DNA of 64,000 nt from JAAXHF01 sp965242605 (GTDB lineage Bacteria; Desulfobacterota; Binatia; Bin18). The stretch lies in NCBI GenBank assembly GCA_965242605.1, contig CBDESS010000001.1, positions 1,860,001 through 1,924,000 on the forward strand. Reading direction: 5' to 3'. How positions within the stretch are numbered: position 1 is the first letter of the stretch; each line of letters starts with the position of its first letter. The notes under the pieces are model-generated. The model ran no database searches, had not been told where the DNA came from, and was given only the letters and a program-made list of their open reading frames with translations. Shown in pieces: positions 46,316 to 54,690 of the stretch. Both the position numbers and the translations under genes were made by a program.

Positions 46316-46869
46316 TGGCCGGCCTCCCCGCCCGACTGTGGGAGCTGGGGGGTCGGCGAGCCTGACACCCCGGCCACCGGCTTGACCCGCTCGCTCATCT
46401 CCATCGAGACCCACACTACCCCGGCGCTCAGGGCTACGGTCAGGACGGTGAAGAGCTGCATGCGTTTGAGCAGCCCGGGCAGCTTGTGCGGATCAAAGGT
46501 CTCGCCCCGCAGTTCAGTGCGCACCAGGCGGTGCCCCATGCCAATCGTGGCCGATGTACTGAGAAGAATCAGCACAAAGACCAACAACAGCTTCAGACCC
46601 AGAACGCCGCCCAGCAGGGTAAAGAACTGCGGGCCGAGCTGGTGCTTATGCGAGGTCAGGTTGAACGCGCCGGTCATGATAAGAACGCCCAGTGCACCTA
46701 TGCTGAGCGGGTTGTAGGATTTGAGCCCCTGAGCCAGGAATCGCTGCTTTTCCGCCGGCGAGGAAATCCGGGCGGCCATTGGCAGCAGGACGACAAGCAC
46801 GGTGACGGCACTGCCTACAAAAACAGTAGTGGCCAGCAGGTGGAGCCACAGGATGAGGTGGTCGATCAT
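46306..46869 (-). CDS. CopD/HemJ-like four-helix integral membrane protein
   Basis: 187 aa with four predicted transmembrane helices: about 5-30 (ILWLHLLATTVFVGSAVTVL), 55-72 (IGALGVLIMTGAFNLT), 82-105 (LGLKLLLVFVLILLST) and 138-158 (FTVLTVALSAGVVWVSME). The N-terminal WLHLLATTVFVGS pattern with a helix-borne His resembles CopD/DUF2269-type proteins that bind heme or copper. The C-terminal 25 residues are Pro/Gly-rich and soluble. It is divergent from nuoF. The function is not certain. Confidence 0.7.
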   Translation of the reverse strand: MIDHLILWLHLLATTVFVGSAVTVLVVLLPMAARISSPAEKQRFLAQGLKSYNPLSIGALGVLIMTGAFNLTSHKHQLGPQFFTLLGGVLGLKLLLVFVLILLSTSATIGMGHRLVRTELRGETFDPHKLPGLLKRMQLFTVLTVALSAGVVWVSMEMSERVKPVAGVSGSPTPQLPQSGGEAGHQD

Positions 46870-46924
46870 CTGGGCCGGCTGTTAAACCAGAGGCGGCGGA
46901 AAATGTAAATGCCAGAGTCCTCCG

Positions 46925-46953
46925 TTGACACCGAAAACCGGGGCTGATACCCT
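46925..46953 (+). promoter_or_regulatory. Candidate sigma70-type promoter for nuoF-nuoG
   Basis: A perfect -35 TTGACA (46925-46930), 17 bases, then TACCCT (46948-46953), a weak -10. It is in the 175-base divergent gap between the CopD-like gene and nuoF, about 90 bases before the nuoF ATG. Confidence 0.45.
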
Positions 46954-47044
46954 CCCCACGACACCTGAGATGCCGAATCAGGGGCCGCCTCAAGCGGCTG
47001 CCGGTTTGCCGGTTGGGCGCAGCCGATAAGGCGAGGCGAAAAGT

Positions 47045-48340
47045 ATGGCTGACAGAGTACTCCTGCGCCACCTTGATGTTCCAGATATCCGCAAACTTGA
47101 GGTCTACGTCGAACACGGCGGTTATGCAGCGGCCAGAAAAGCCCTCACCAGCCTCGCTCCGCAGGAGGTCACCGCCCAGGTCAAAGACTCCAATCTGCGC
47201 GGCCGGGGCGGGGCCGGGTTTGTGGCCGGCATGAAATGGGGCTTTTTGCCAAAAGACTCGGATAAGCCGGTGTACCTGTGCGCCAATGCGGATGAGAGCG
47301 AGCCGGGGACCTTCAAAGACCGGGCGCTTCTTGAGTGGAATACGCACACCTTGCTTGAAGGCATTGTGATTTCGGCCTACGCCATCAACGCCCATACAGC
47401 CTACATCTACATCCGGGGAGAGTTTGCCCTCGGGGCCAAGCGGCTCCACGAGGCGATTGAGGCCGCCTATGCAGGTGGCTTTTTGGGGAAGAACATCTTT
47501 GGCAGCGGCTTTGACCTTGACGTGTACGTTCACCGTGGGGCGGGGGCCTATATTTGTGGCGAAGAAACCGGCTTGATCCAATCCCTTGAGGGCAAGCGCG
47601 CCTACCCGCGCATCAAACCGCCCTTTCCTGCGGTGTACGGTCTGTTCGGCTGCCCGACGATTGTCCAGAATGTCGAAACCCTGGCCTGTGTGCCGTCCAT
47701 CATCCACAACGGCCCGCAGTGGTTCAAGGCCATCGGTCCAGAGACCGGCCCGGGTCCCAAGATATACTGTGTGAGCGGCCACGTTGAAAAGCCGGGGCTG
47801 TACGAGCTGCCGATGGGCATGTCGCTGCGTGAGGTGATCTACGACTATGCCGGTGGCATTCTGGGCGGAAAACACCTGAAAGCCGTCATGCCTGGCGGCT
47901 CATCGTTTCCCATCCTCACCCCGGACGAAATCGAAGTGAACATGGACTTTGATTCCATGCGAGCGATCGGTGCTTTTCTGGGCACGGCCGGGATCATTGT
48001 CATGGACGAAGACACCTGCATGGTTGAGGCGCTCGAGATCATCAACCGCTTCTACCATCACGAATCGTGCGGGCAGTGCTCACCGTGTCGAGAGGGGACC
48101 GGCTGGCTGCACAAGCTGCTCGTTCGCCTTGAAGAGGGCAACGGCCGGCCTGAGGATATCGACCTGATTGACCAGGTGTGTACCAACATGACCGGCAATA
48201 CCGTGTGTGTGCTGGCCGATGCCGCGGCCATGCCGACCCAGAGCTACCTCGGCAAGTTCCGTGACGAGTTTGTCGCCCATATCACGCACGGCGGCTGTCC
48301 GCTGCGGAACAAGGCCAACGGGCAGCCTCAGTCTGTGTGA
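47045..48340 (+). CDS. nuoF: NADH-quinone oxidoreductase subunit F (NADH-binding, FMN/4Fe-4S)
   Basis: Peripheral-arm subunit that oxidises NADH and passes electrons through FMN to iron-sulfur cluster N3. 431 aa with the FMN-binding RGRGGAGFVAGMKWGF, the NADH-site ANADESEPGTFKDR, GAGAYICGEETGLIQSLEGK, and the N3 ligands in ESCGQCSPCREGT plus a later Cys (CVLADAAAMP region). nuoE is not upstream, and no membrane-arm subunits are nearby. It could serve complex I encoded elsewhere or a soluble NADH-linked enzyme such as formate dehydrogenase or hydrogenase. Confidence 0.92.
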   Translation: MADRVLLRHLDVPDIRKLEVYVEHGGYAAARKALTSLAPQEVTAQVKDSNLRGRGGAGFVAGMKWGFLPKDSDKPVYLCANADESEPGTFKDRALLEWNTHTLLEGIVISAYAINAHTAYIYIRGEFALGAKRLHEAIEAAYAGGFLGKNIFGSGFDLDVYVHRGAGAYICGEETGLIQSLEGKRAYPRIKPPFPAVYGLFGCPTIVQNVETLACVPSIIHNGPQWFKAIGPETGPGPKIYCVSGHVEKPGLYELPMGMSLREVIYDYAGGILGGKHLKAVMPGGSSFPILTPDEIEVNMDFDSMRAIGAFLGTAGIIVMDEDTCMVEALEIINRFYHHESCGQCSPCREGTGWLHKLLVRLEEGNGRPEDIDLIDQVCTNMTGNTVCVLADAAAMPTQSYLGKFRDEFVAHITHGGCPLRNKANGQPQSV

Positions 48341-48347
48341 GGTGTGT

Positions 48348-49958
48348 ATGCCAACCATTGAGATTGACGGGCAGCAGATGACGGTTGAGGCCGGGCTGAA
48401 CATCATTGAGGCGGCCGAGCGACTCGGTATTGAGGTGCCCCACTATTGCTATCATCCGGGTCTCAGCATCTCGGGCAACTGCCGGATGTGCCTGATTGAA
48501 ATTGAAAACATGCCCAAGCTGCAAATCGCCTGCAATACGCGAGTGAATGAGGGCATGGTCATCCATACCACCAGCCCTAAGGTCAAGGCCGCCCAGGCCG
48601 CGGTGCTGGAGTTCCTGTTGATCAACCACCCGGTGGACTGCCCAATTTGTGACCAAGCCGGCGAGTGCAAGCTCCAAGACTATTACATGGAGTATGGGGC
48701 GTATAAGGGCCGGATGCCGCTTGAGGCCAAGGTCGCAAAAGACAAGGCGGTCGAGATTGGCCCACAGGTCATGCTTGACCAGGAACGTTGCATTCTGTGT
48801 GCCCGCTGCACCCGCTTTCTGGATGAGGTCACCGGGACCGGCGAGTTGGGGATTTTTGAGCGGGGCGACCACTGCAAGGTTGACCTGTTCCCCGGCAAAA
48901 CGCTGGACAACCCCTACTCGATGAATGTCGTTGATGTATGTCCAGTCGGTGCCCTGACGGCCAAAGATTTTCGGTTTCAGGCGCGTGTCTGGTACCTGGA
49001 AAAGACCGAATCCATCTGCACCCGCTGCGCGACCGGCTGCAATATCGACATCTACCACCGCCGCGGCCGGATGTACCGGTTTCGGCCCCGTCAGAATATG
49101 GCGGTCAACGAGTTCTGGATGTGTAACGAGGGCCGGCTGTCCTACCGGGCGTTTCAGCAGGAGAGCCGTATCCTCCAGCCAATGGTTCGGGCTGAGACGG
49201 CGTTTCGTCAGACCTCTTGGGACGAGGCCATGCGGCAGCTTGTCGAGACGCTCAGGCAGGCCGAGGGCGGCAGCGACGCGGTGGCCGCCCTCATCGGGGC
49301 CAAGGCCAGCAACGAAGAAGCCTATCTGTTAGCGCGTATTCTCAGACAACAACTGGGCACGCAGCAGGTCGCCGGCCTGTCCTGGTCGCCCGACGGGGCC
49401 TCCCACGACGATCGGCTGATCCGGGCGGATAAAAACCCCAACACGCGCGGCCTCAAAACCCTGGGCCTGCTGAACGGGGGTGGTGAGGCCGAGCAGATTC
49501 TGCGCGCCGCCGGCCAGGGCAGGATCAAAGTCCTGTTTGTGTTTGGCGCAGACCTTGTCGCCGCGTTAGGCCAGGCCACGGCAGACGCCGCCCTGGCCGA
49601 GGTCACGCTCATCCTGCTGGACACCGACTACACCGACACGACCGAGTATGCGGACCTGGTGTTGCCGATCGCCACCACTCCCGAGACCGACGGGAGTTGC
49701 ATCAACTACGCCGGTCGGGTCCAGCGCCTGCGTCAAGCCTTCCCTCCACCGGGCCAAGTCAAGACCGGCTGGGAGGCGCTGGCGCTGCTCAGCACCACGC
49801 TTGACGGCCCGGATAGCCCATCAATCAGCGAAGTATTTGCCGAGCTGACCGCGGCCGTGCCGGCCCTGGCCGGGCTGACCTACGGCAAGCTCGGCCCCCA
49901 CGGCCTCCCCCTGCCGGCCCTCCAGCCCGAACCCGACGCAGCCGAAGCGCCGGCATAA
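48348..49958 (+). CDS. nuoG: NADH-quinone oxidoreductase subunit G-like iron-sulfur protein
   Basis: Electron-relay subunit. From ATG 48348 it is 536 aa, shorter than E. coli NuoG (over 900 aa). N-terminal [2Fe-2S] domain (CYHPGLSISGNCRMC and a later Cys in QIACNT), a His-Cys 4Fe-4S motif (HPVDCPICDQAGECKLQD), CILCARCTRF with a distal Cys (VDVCPVGALT), then CTRCATGCNIDIY, and a partial molybdopterin-oxidoreductase-like domain with no obvious cofactor ligand. It follows nuoF after seven bases, so the two are one operon. Confidence 0.88.
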   Translation: MPTIEIDGQQMTVEAGLNIIEAAERLGIEVPHYCYHPGLSISGNCRMCLIEIENMPKLQIACNTRVNEGMVIHTTSPKVKAAQAAVLEFLLINHPVDCPICDQAGECKLQDYYMEYGAYKGRMPLEAKVAKDKAVEIGPQVMLDQERCILCARCTRFLDEVTGTGELGIFERGDHCKVDLFPGKTLDNPYSMNVVDVCPVGALTAKDFRFQARVWYLEKTESICTRCATGCNIDIYHRRGRMYRFRPRQNMAVNEFWMCNEGRLSYRAFQQESRILQPMVRAETAFRQTSWDEAMRQLVETLRQAEGGSDAVAALIGAKASNEEAYLLARILRQQLGTQQVAGLSWSPDGASHDDRLIRADKNPNTRGLKTLGLLNGGGEAEQILRAAGQGRIKVLFVFGADLVAALGQATADAALAEVTLILLDTDYTDTTEYADLVLPIATTPETDGSCINYAGRVQRLRQAFPPPGQVKTGWEALALLSTTLDGPDSPSISEVFAELTAAVPALAGLTYGKLGPHGLPLPALQPEPDAAEAPA

Positions 49959-50034
49959 GGTTTCACATTACCGATGCTGCCTCCCCTCTGTGCGGCCCCC
50001 GCTTGCGCTGAGCGCGTGTGACGGTACTTGAGAA

Positions 50035-50823
50035 GTGCGACTTGCCACCTGGAACGTCAACTCCATCCGCGCCCGCAAAGACCGCACGCTGGCCTGGCTG
50101 GAGGAGCAGCGGCCCGAGGTCTTATGCCTGCAAGAAACAAAAGTGACCGATGACCTCTTCCCCCAGGCCGAGTTTGAAGCCTTGGGCTATCACGTCACGG
50201 CCTGCGGACAAAAGACCTATAACGGGGTGGCGCTGCTCTCCCGTGTTGCGCCGACCGAAGTCAGGCGGCGATTTGACGACGATGACGAGGAGCCCGAGGC
50301 CCGTTTTCTCTCCGCCCGGATTGCCGACGTGCAAGTCATGTGCGTCTATGTGCCAAACGGCCAGACTGTCGGCAGCGAAAAATATCGCTACAAGCTGGCT
50401 TGGCTCGGCCAGCTCCAGCGCCATCTTGAGCGGCACTGCGACCCCGGCCGGCCCCTCGCCCTGTGCGGCGACCTGAATATCGCGCCCGAGGACCGTGACG
50501 TGTGTGATCCACCGGCCTGGGCCGAGACCGTGCTGTGTATGCCCGGTGTCCGGGCCGCCTTCCGGCGGCTGTGCGTCTGGGGGCTGGTTGATGCCTTCCG
50601 CCTCCACCACGGTGCGGGAAAACTCTACAGCTGGTGGGACTACCGGCAACTCGCCTTTCAGAAGGACCAGGGCTTGCGCATTGACCATATTCTCGTCACC
50701 CCAGCTCTGGCCCGGCGCTGCGCCGGGGCGCGCATTGACCGCCAGGCGCGCAAGGGCAAGGGAGCTTCGGACCACGCGCCGGTTCTGGCCGACTTCCTGG
50801 CTGACTTCCCGGACAAGCGATGA
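50035..50823 (+). CDS. xthA: Exodeoxyribonuclease III (AP endonuclease family)
   Basis: Mg-dependent AP endonuclease and 3'-5' exonuclease for base-excision repair. 262 aa from GTG 50035: LATWNVNSIRARKDR, LCLQETKVTD (metal-binding Glu), GVALLSRV, YVPNGQTVGSEKYRYKL, CGDLNIAPEDRDV and the C-terminal RIDHILVTPAL and GASDHAPVLADF (catalytic Asp-His) are all present. The weak GTG start is close to nothing better; the frame has no ATG nearby. It is 76 bases after nuoG and convergent with the broken LLM gene. Confidence 0.93.
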   Translation: MRLATWNVNSIRARKDRTLAWLEEQRPEVLCLQETKVTDDLFPQAEFEALGYHVTACGQKTYNGVALLSRVAPTEVRRRFDDDDEEPEARFLSARIADVQVMCVYVPNGQTVGSEKYRYKLAWLGQLQRHLERHCDPGRPLALCGDLNIAPEDRDVCDPPAWAETVLCMPGVRAAFRRLCVWGLVDAFRLHHGAGKLYSWWDYRQLAFQKDQGLRIDHILVTPALARRCAGARIDRQARKGKGASDHAPVLADFLADFPDKR

Positions 50824-50842
50824 AGCGGGCCTCCTGGCGTCT

Positions 50843-51693
50843 TCAGCACTTGCCAATCAGCTCATCGCCGGTTTTGTTGACATAGGCGAGCCAGTCCGCC
50901 TCGGTCTTTACGGCTTTAAACGGAATCAGCCGGTCTACGCCGAGCTCGGCAAAGCGTTTGACCGTGTCGGCACCGAGCGGTCGCTTGGGCGTCACGCTGA
51001 TCTCCAGCGCGCCTGACTCGGCGGGACGCTCAACCTGTTGGGCGGCGTGTTTGATGCCCTCCAGGCAGTGGACCGTGGCCTCAATATCAAGGGCAAAGCC
51101 AAACCAGCCGTTGCCGTACTGCACGCTGCGCTCATAGGCTTGCGGGGTATGGCCACCAAAGACTACCGGCGGGCGGAGCTTCTGCACCGGCTGGGGCCGG
51201 GCCTGAATATCGCTGAACGAGACAAACGCCCCCCCGGTGGGCCGGCTTGTCCTGGGTCCAGACGGCTTGCATGGCGTGCAGGTAGTCGATCAAACGCGGG
51301 CCTTTGTGGCTGAACGGAATGTCGAGGGCGTCAAACTCTGGCTTGAGATAGCCGATGCCCAGGCCAGAGATGAGCCGCCCGCCCGACACCACGTCAAGGC
51401 TGGCCAGCTCCTTGGCCAGCACCCAGGGGATTCCGCTGGGGCAGGATAATGATGCCGGTGCCGAGTTTGACCGTGCCGGTCTGCCCGGCCAGAAAGGCCG
51501 GGGCAACGCCGGGGTCAAGCATCGGGTGGTGGGGTGGGAGTGGGGAGGGCGGGGCCTGGGGGTCGGGCAAGACCACATGCTCGCCGGCCCAGAGTGATTC
51601 AAAACCGGCCGCTTCTGCCGCCTGGGCGACCAGCACGGATACTGCCGGGTCACTGGCGATGCCCATATTGATGCCAAAAAGTCCAAATTGCAC
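50843..51693 (-). pseudogene. LLM-class F420/flavin-dependent oxidoreductase, broken by two frameshifts
   Basis: The protein can be read across three frames. From GTG 51693 (AGGAGGG upstream): FGLFGINMGIASDPAVSVLV, GFESLWAGEHVVLPD, then LGTGIIILPQRNP. A one-base gain near 51422-51426 (CTGGGTG for CTGGTG on the coding strand) moves to the frame of LAKELASLDVVSGGRLISG, LGIGYLKPEFDAL. A second one-base gain in a seven-C run (51229-51235) moves to FVSFSDIQARPQPVQKLRPP, VVFGGHTPQAYERSVQYGNG and the end at 50843. Luciferase-like monooxygenases of this type use F420 or flavin. Both lesions are in short homopolymers, so a sequencing error is possible. Confidence 0.85.
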
Positions 51694-51869
51694 GCACGGC
51701 CCTCCTGCTCGGCGTTGTCTCCTGGACGCCGGGAGCCCAGCCGGTTCTCGGCTGCCGCGCAAGCTCGCCGGCCAGGACGTGGCGTATGCCTGAGCCGCGC
51801 CCGGCGTTGCATTCCAGTGAAAGAATCGTCAGGCTGAGAGCCTTCAGATTAAGAGCTTCGGAGGACGCC

Positions 51870-52751
51870 ATGTCGCAAACGGTCAATTACATCACCCGCA
51901 TCACCAACAATTATGCTAAGCTCGGCTACAAGCCCTACCACTGGGTCCACAACCCCGACACGCCGCCGTGGACGCCGCTGGGCAAGCCGCTGTCGGAATG
52001 CCGGCTGGGATTGATCGCCTCCGGCGGGCTGTACATGAAGGGCCAGGTCGCCTTTCACTTCAAAGACGACCTGTCGTTCCGGGCGATTCCCACCGATGTG
52101 GATACGCGCGAGCTGCGCACCGCCCACTTTGCCTATGACCAGACCGACGCCCGCACAGACCCCAATGTGGTTTTTCCCATTGACCCCCTGCGCCGGCTGG
52201 TCAAAGAGGGCGTGGTTGGCGAGCTGGCCGCCCATGCCTATACCTTTATGGGCGGCATTTATTCGTCCCGGCGGGCGCGGGACGAGCTGGCCCCGCGGCT
52301 GACCGAGCGGCTGTTGGCCGAGCGGGTTGACGCCGCGCTGCTGGTTCCGGTTTGACCGGTGTGTCATCAGTCCGTGGGACTGATCGCCCGCCACGCCGAG
52401 GCCGCCGGCATCCCGACCCTGAGCATGGGCAGCGCCCTGGACATCATGCGGGCGGTGAGGCCGCCGCGGGCCGCCTTTGTCGATTTTCCCCTGGGCCATA
52501 CCACCGGCGAGCCGCATCAGCCTGCCCTCCAGCGTGCCATTCTGCTCGAGGCGCTGGACGGCTTCACGTCCCTGACCGTGCCGGGCGGCATCAAGCTCCT
52601 GCCCTTCCGCTGGTCGCAGGGAGACGGCTGGAAAGAGACCGCTTCAAACGACGGCGACACCCGCACCGAGCGCCACGACACGCCGCAGTACCAGTTGGAA
52701 GAAGACCGTCAGTTAGCCGAACGAGACGGCTGTGGGACCTGTTCGGTCTGA
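51870..52751 (+). CDS. Selenoprotein, glycine/sarcosine/betaine/D-proline reductase B-like (GrdB/PrdB family), Sec162
   Basis: Two open stretches in one frame are separated only by TGA 52353-52355. Read through, they give 293 aa with the family pattern: YKPYHWVHNPDTPPWTPL at the start, VVFPIDPLRRLVKEGVVG, then AALLVPV-Sec-PVCHQSVGLIARHAEA, and PTLSMGSALDIM and DTPQYQLEEDRQLAERDG near the end. The motif is Sec162-x-x-Cys165, a redox pair, and homologues have Cys or Sec at this site. The ATG at 51870 has GGAGGA four bases upstream. A SECIS-like hairpin follows the TGA. The substrate is unknown; stand-alone members without other reductase subunits, as here, are of unclear function. Confidence 0.85.
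52366..52384 (+). promoter_or_regulatory. Bacterial SECIS-like hairpin after the in-frame UGA
   Basis: ATCAGTCC (52366-52373) and GGACTGAT (52377-52384) form a perfect eight-base-pair stem around the loop GTG. The first loop base is a G, 19 bases after the UGA. This fits the published general pattern of bacterial SECIS elements (small apical loop with a G among its first two bases, 16-37 bases from the UGA). It would bind SelB with selenocysteyl-tRNA. Confidence 0.75.
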
Positions 52752-52767
52752 AGGAGGACGGGAGAAG

Positions 52768-53748
52768 ATGCGTGAGATGAGCAAAACGGTACTGGGCATA
52801 GGTGTAGCCCTGGCCGGCCTGCTGGTACTGGCCGGTGTGGTGCGGGCTGACGGCGACCGCCGCGGCTTCTATGCAGGGGCGGAGCTGGGCCTGGCCGACG
52901 CCCTGTCTTCGGATTCCTTTCTGTCGGGCATCAGCCACCCGACGCGCTGCGATACCCTGTTGTACGCCGACCCGAGCCACGCCCCCCAAGACGCCGGCTG
53001 CACGACTCGGCAAGCGAGAACAATCTACACCACCGATTTTGATCCGGGCCTCGGCTTTGCCGGGGCGGTCAGCGCCGGCTACGCCCTGGAGGCCGGGCCG
53101 CGCGTTGAGCTCGAATACCTGTACCGAAACCAGGGCGGCGACGCTTCAACCCTGCCGGCGGCCCGGGGCAATGAGACGACCCAGACCAAGGCGAACGAGT
53201 GGCTCAGGTCGCCGTCGGCCCGTATTGACAACTTTCATAGCCACCAGGTCTTTCTGAATGCCTACTATGACTTTGTCAACGCCTCGCGCTGGACGCCGTA
53301 TCTGGGGGCCGGCATTGGCTGGAGCCGGACGAGTACGCGCTACAGCAACCAATTCCTGCGCAAGACGGTCAGCGCGGGCTATCTGGATGCGTTCCGGTCA
53401 ACCCTCAGCGCGGACCACCTGGCCCACTTCAGGCAGGTCGGGCTTGACCCGGACGAGGTGGCGCGGGCCGCGGCCGGCACGAGCAGCTCTTTGAGCGGTC
53501 GGCTGACCGACGATCTGTTCGGCTTTCAACTGCTGGCCGGCCTTGATTACGCCCTGGGCGAGCGGACCTCGATCGGGCTGAAGGTGCGCTGGGCCAGGTT
53601 TGAGGACATGATGGATGGCGCGGTCTGGGATGTGGTCCGCAACCACGCCCCGGTGCTGGCCGACGGCAAGACCCCCTACAAGGTCAGGATCAAGACCGAC
53701 ACCATCCAATACTGGGCCGTGACCTTTGGCCTGAAATACCATTTTTAG
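52768..53748 (+). CDS. Outer-membrane beta-barrel protein
   Basis: 326 aa from ATG 52768 (AAGGAGG upstream; ATG 52777 is an alternative). A signal peptide (VLGIGVALAGLLVLAGVVRA) is followed by amphipathic beta strands alternating with polar loops: GFYAGAELGLADAL, FAGAVSAGYALEAGPRVELE, FLNAYYDFVN, WTPYLGAGIGW, TSIGLKVRWARFEDMM, and a last strand YWAVTFGLKYHF ending in Phe, the signal recognised by the BAM complex. It resembles OmpA-like or surface-antigen (OmpW/P44-like) eight-stranded barrels. The function is unknown. It begins 16 bases after the selenoprotein gene. Confidence 0.8.
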   Translation: MREMSKTVLGIGVALAGLLVLAGVVRADGDRRGFYAGAELGLADALSSDSFLSGISHPTRCDTLLYADPSHAPQDAGCTTRQARTIYTTDFDPGLGFAGAVSAGYALEAGPRVELEYLYRNQGGDASTLPAARGNETTQTKANEWLRSPSARIDNFHSHQVFLNAYYDFVNASRWTPYLGAGIGWSRTSTRYSNQFLRKTVSAGYLDAFRSTLSADHLAHFRQVGLDPDEVARAAAGTSSSLSGRLTDDLFGFQLLAGLDYALGERTSIGLKVRWARFEDMMDGAVWDVVRNHAPVLADGKTPYKVRIKTDTIQYWAVTFGLKYHF

Positions 53749-53808
53749 CAAGCCGGCTTGGCGAAGCTGGGTTTTCAAGAGAGGCCAGAGCACCCCGACG
53801 GAGGTAGA

Positions 53809-54690
53809 ATGAGGGACGAAATAGCCGATCACCGAGCACAATACGGCGGGCCGTGGACCATGAAGAAGTTGGAGATACTGGAAAAGTATCTGGACGCCTA
53901 TACGACCGCACTAAAAAAGCAGCCGTTCAAGCTGCTCTACATTGACGCCTTCGCCGGTACCGGTTCCCTGGAGCTCGGTCAAGACGATCAGGATGCCAAG
54001 GACCTCCTGCACGGTTCGGCAAGAAGAGCAGCCAGCATTGAGGACAAACCGTTTGACAAACTGATTTTTGTTGAAAAAGACCCGGAACGATGCGCTGAAT
54101 TGGAGAAGCTGAGAAGAGCTCACTCCAATAGAAATATCCAGATTGAGAATTCGGATGCAAACGATTTTCTGAGGAATCTTCAGCTCGATCGGAAACAGTG
54201 GCGCGGCGTCCTTTTTCTTGATCCATTCGGTACACAAGTTGAATGGTCCACCATTGAAACGGTGGCGAGTTTTGAGGCTCTGGATACCTGGATTCTCTTC
54301 CCGGTATCCGCAATATCACGTATGCTGCCCAAGTTGAAGCAACTTGATGATATTGCAGAGAAATGGGGCACCAGGCTGACAAAGGTGTATGGCGATGAAA
54401 GCTGGCTAGAGCTGTACCGCGAAAGCCAGGATCGGCCTCTATTTGATGACTCCCCCGAGCATGAGAGGACCCCCGGCGTTGACGAGTTTCTCGAAATCTA
54501 CAAGAACAGATTAGCTGGCTTGTTCGGTCGCAGGTTTCTCAAGGAATCCCAAACCTTAAGGAACTCCAGGAAGGCTCCATTGTTCGAATTCTTGTTCTGC
54601 GTTGGCAATGATGCGGGAATTCGCCTCGCGAAATCTATAGCTCAACATATCTTGGAGCATCTAAGCGAGGGCGATCTACTCCACAATTGA
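53809..54690 (+). CDS. tcmP: Three-Cys-motif partner protein (TcmP family)
   Basis: 293 aa from ATG 53809, with GGAGGT three bases upstream. Class I methyltransferase-like features: LLYIDAFAGTGSLELG resembles the SAM-binding motif I, and LFLDPFGTQVEWSTIE resembles motif IV. C-terminal GRRFLKESQTLRNSRKAPLF and LFEFLFCVGNDAG are typical of TcmP. TcmP genes occur next to Gp37/Gp68 (DUF5131) genes with a Cys-x6-Cys-x2-Cys motif, exactly as here; the biochemical role of the pair is not established. The gene looks lower in GC than its neighbours, which suggests transfer. TTG 53758 upstream is an unlikely start. Confidence 0.85.
   Translation: MRDEIADHRAQYGGPWTMKKLEILEKYLDAYTTALKKQPFKLLYIDAFAGTGSLELGQDDQDAKDLLHGSARRAASIEDKPFDKLIFVEKDPERCAELEKLRRAHSNRNIQIENSDANDFLRNLQLDRKQWRGVLFLDPFGTQVEWSTIETVASFEALDTWILFPVSAISRMLPKLKQLDDIAEKWGTRLTKVYGDESWLELYRESQDRPLFDDSPEHERTPGVDEFLEIYKNRLAGLFGRRFLKESQTLRNSRKAPLFEFLFCVGNDAGIRLAKSIAQHILEHLSEGDLLHN

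Noticed and set aside
51132..51812. 226-aa minus-strand ORF as an independent gene
   Set aside because: Only its middle part resembles LLM oxidoreductases; the rest is out of frame. It is one fragment of the frameshifted gene 50843-51693.
52359..52751. Separate 130-aa gene after the TGA
   Set aside because: It continues the preceding frame exactly and lacks a Shine-Dalgarno; it is the C-terminal half of the selenoprotein.
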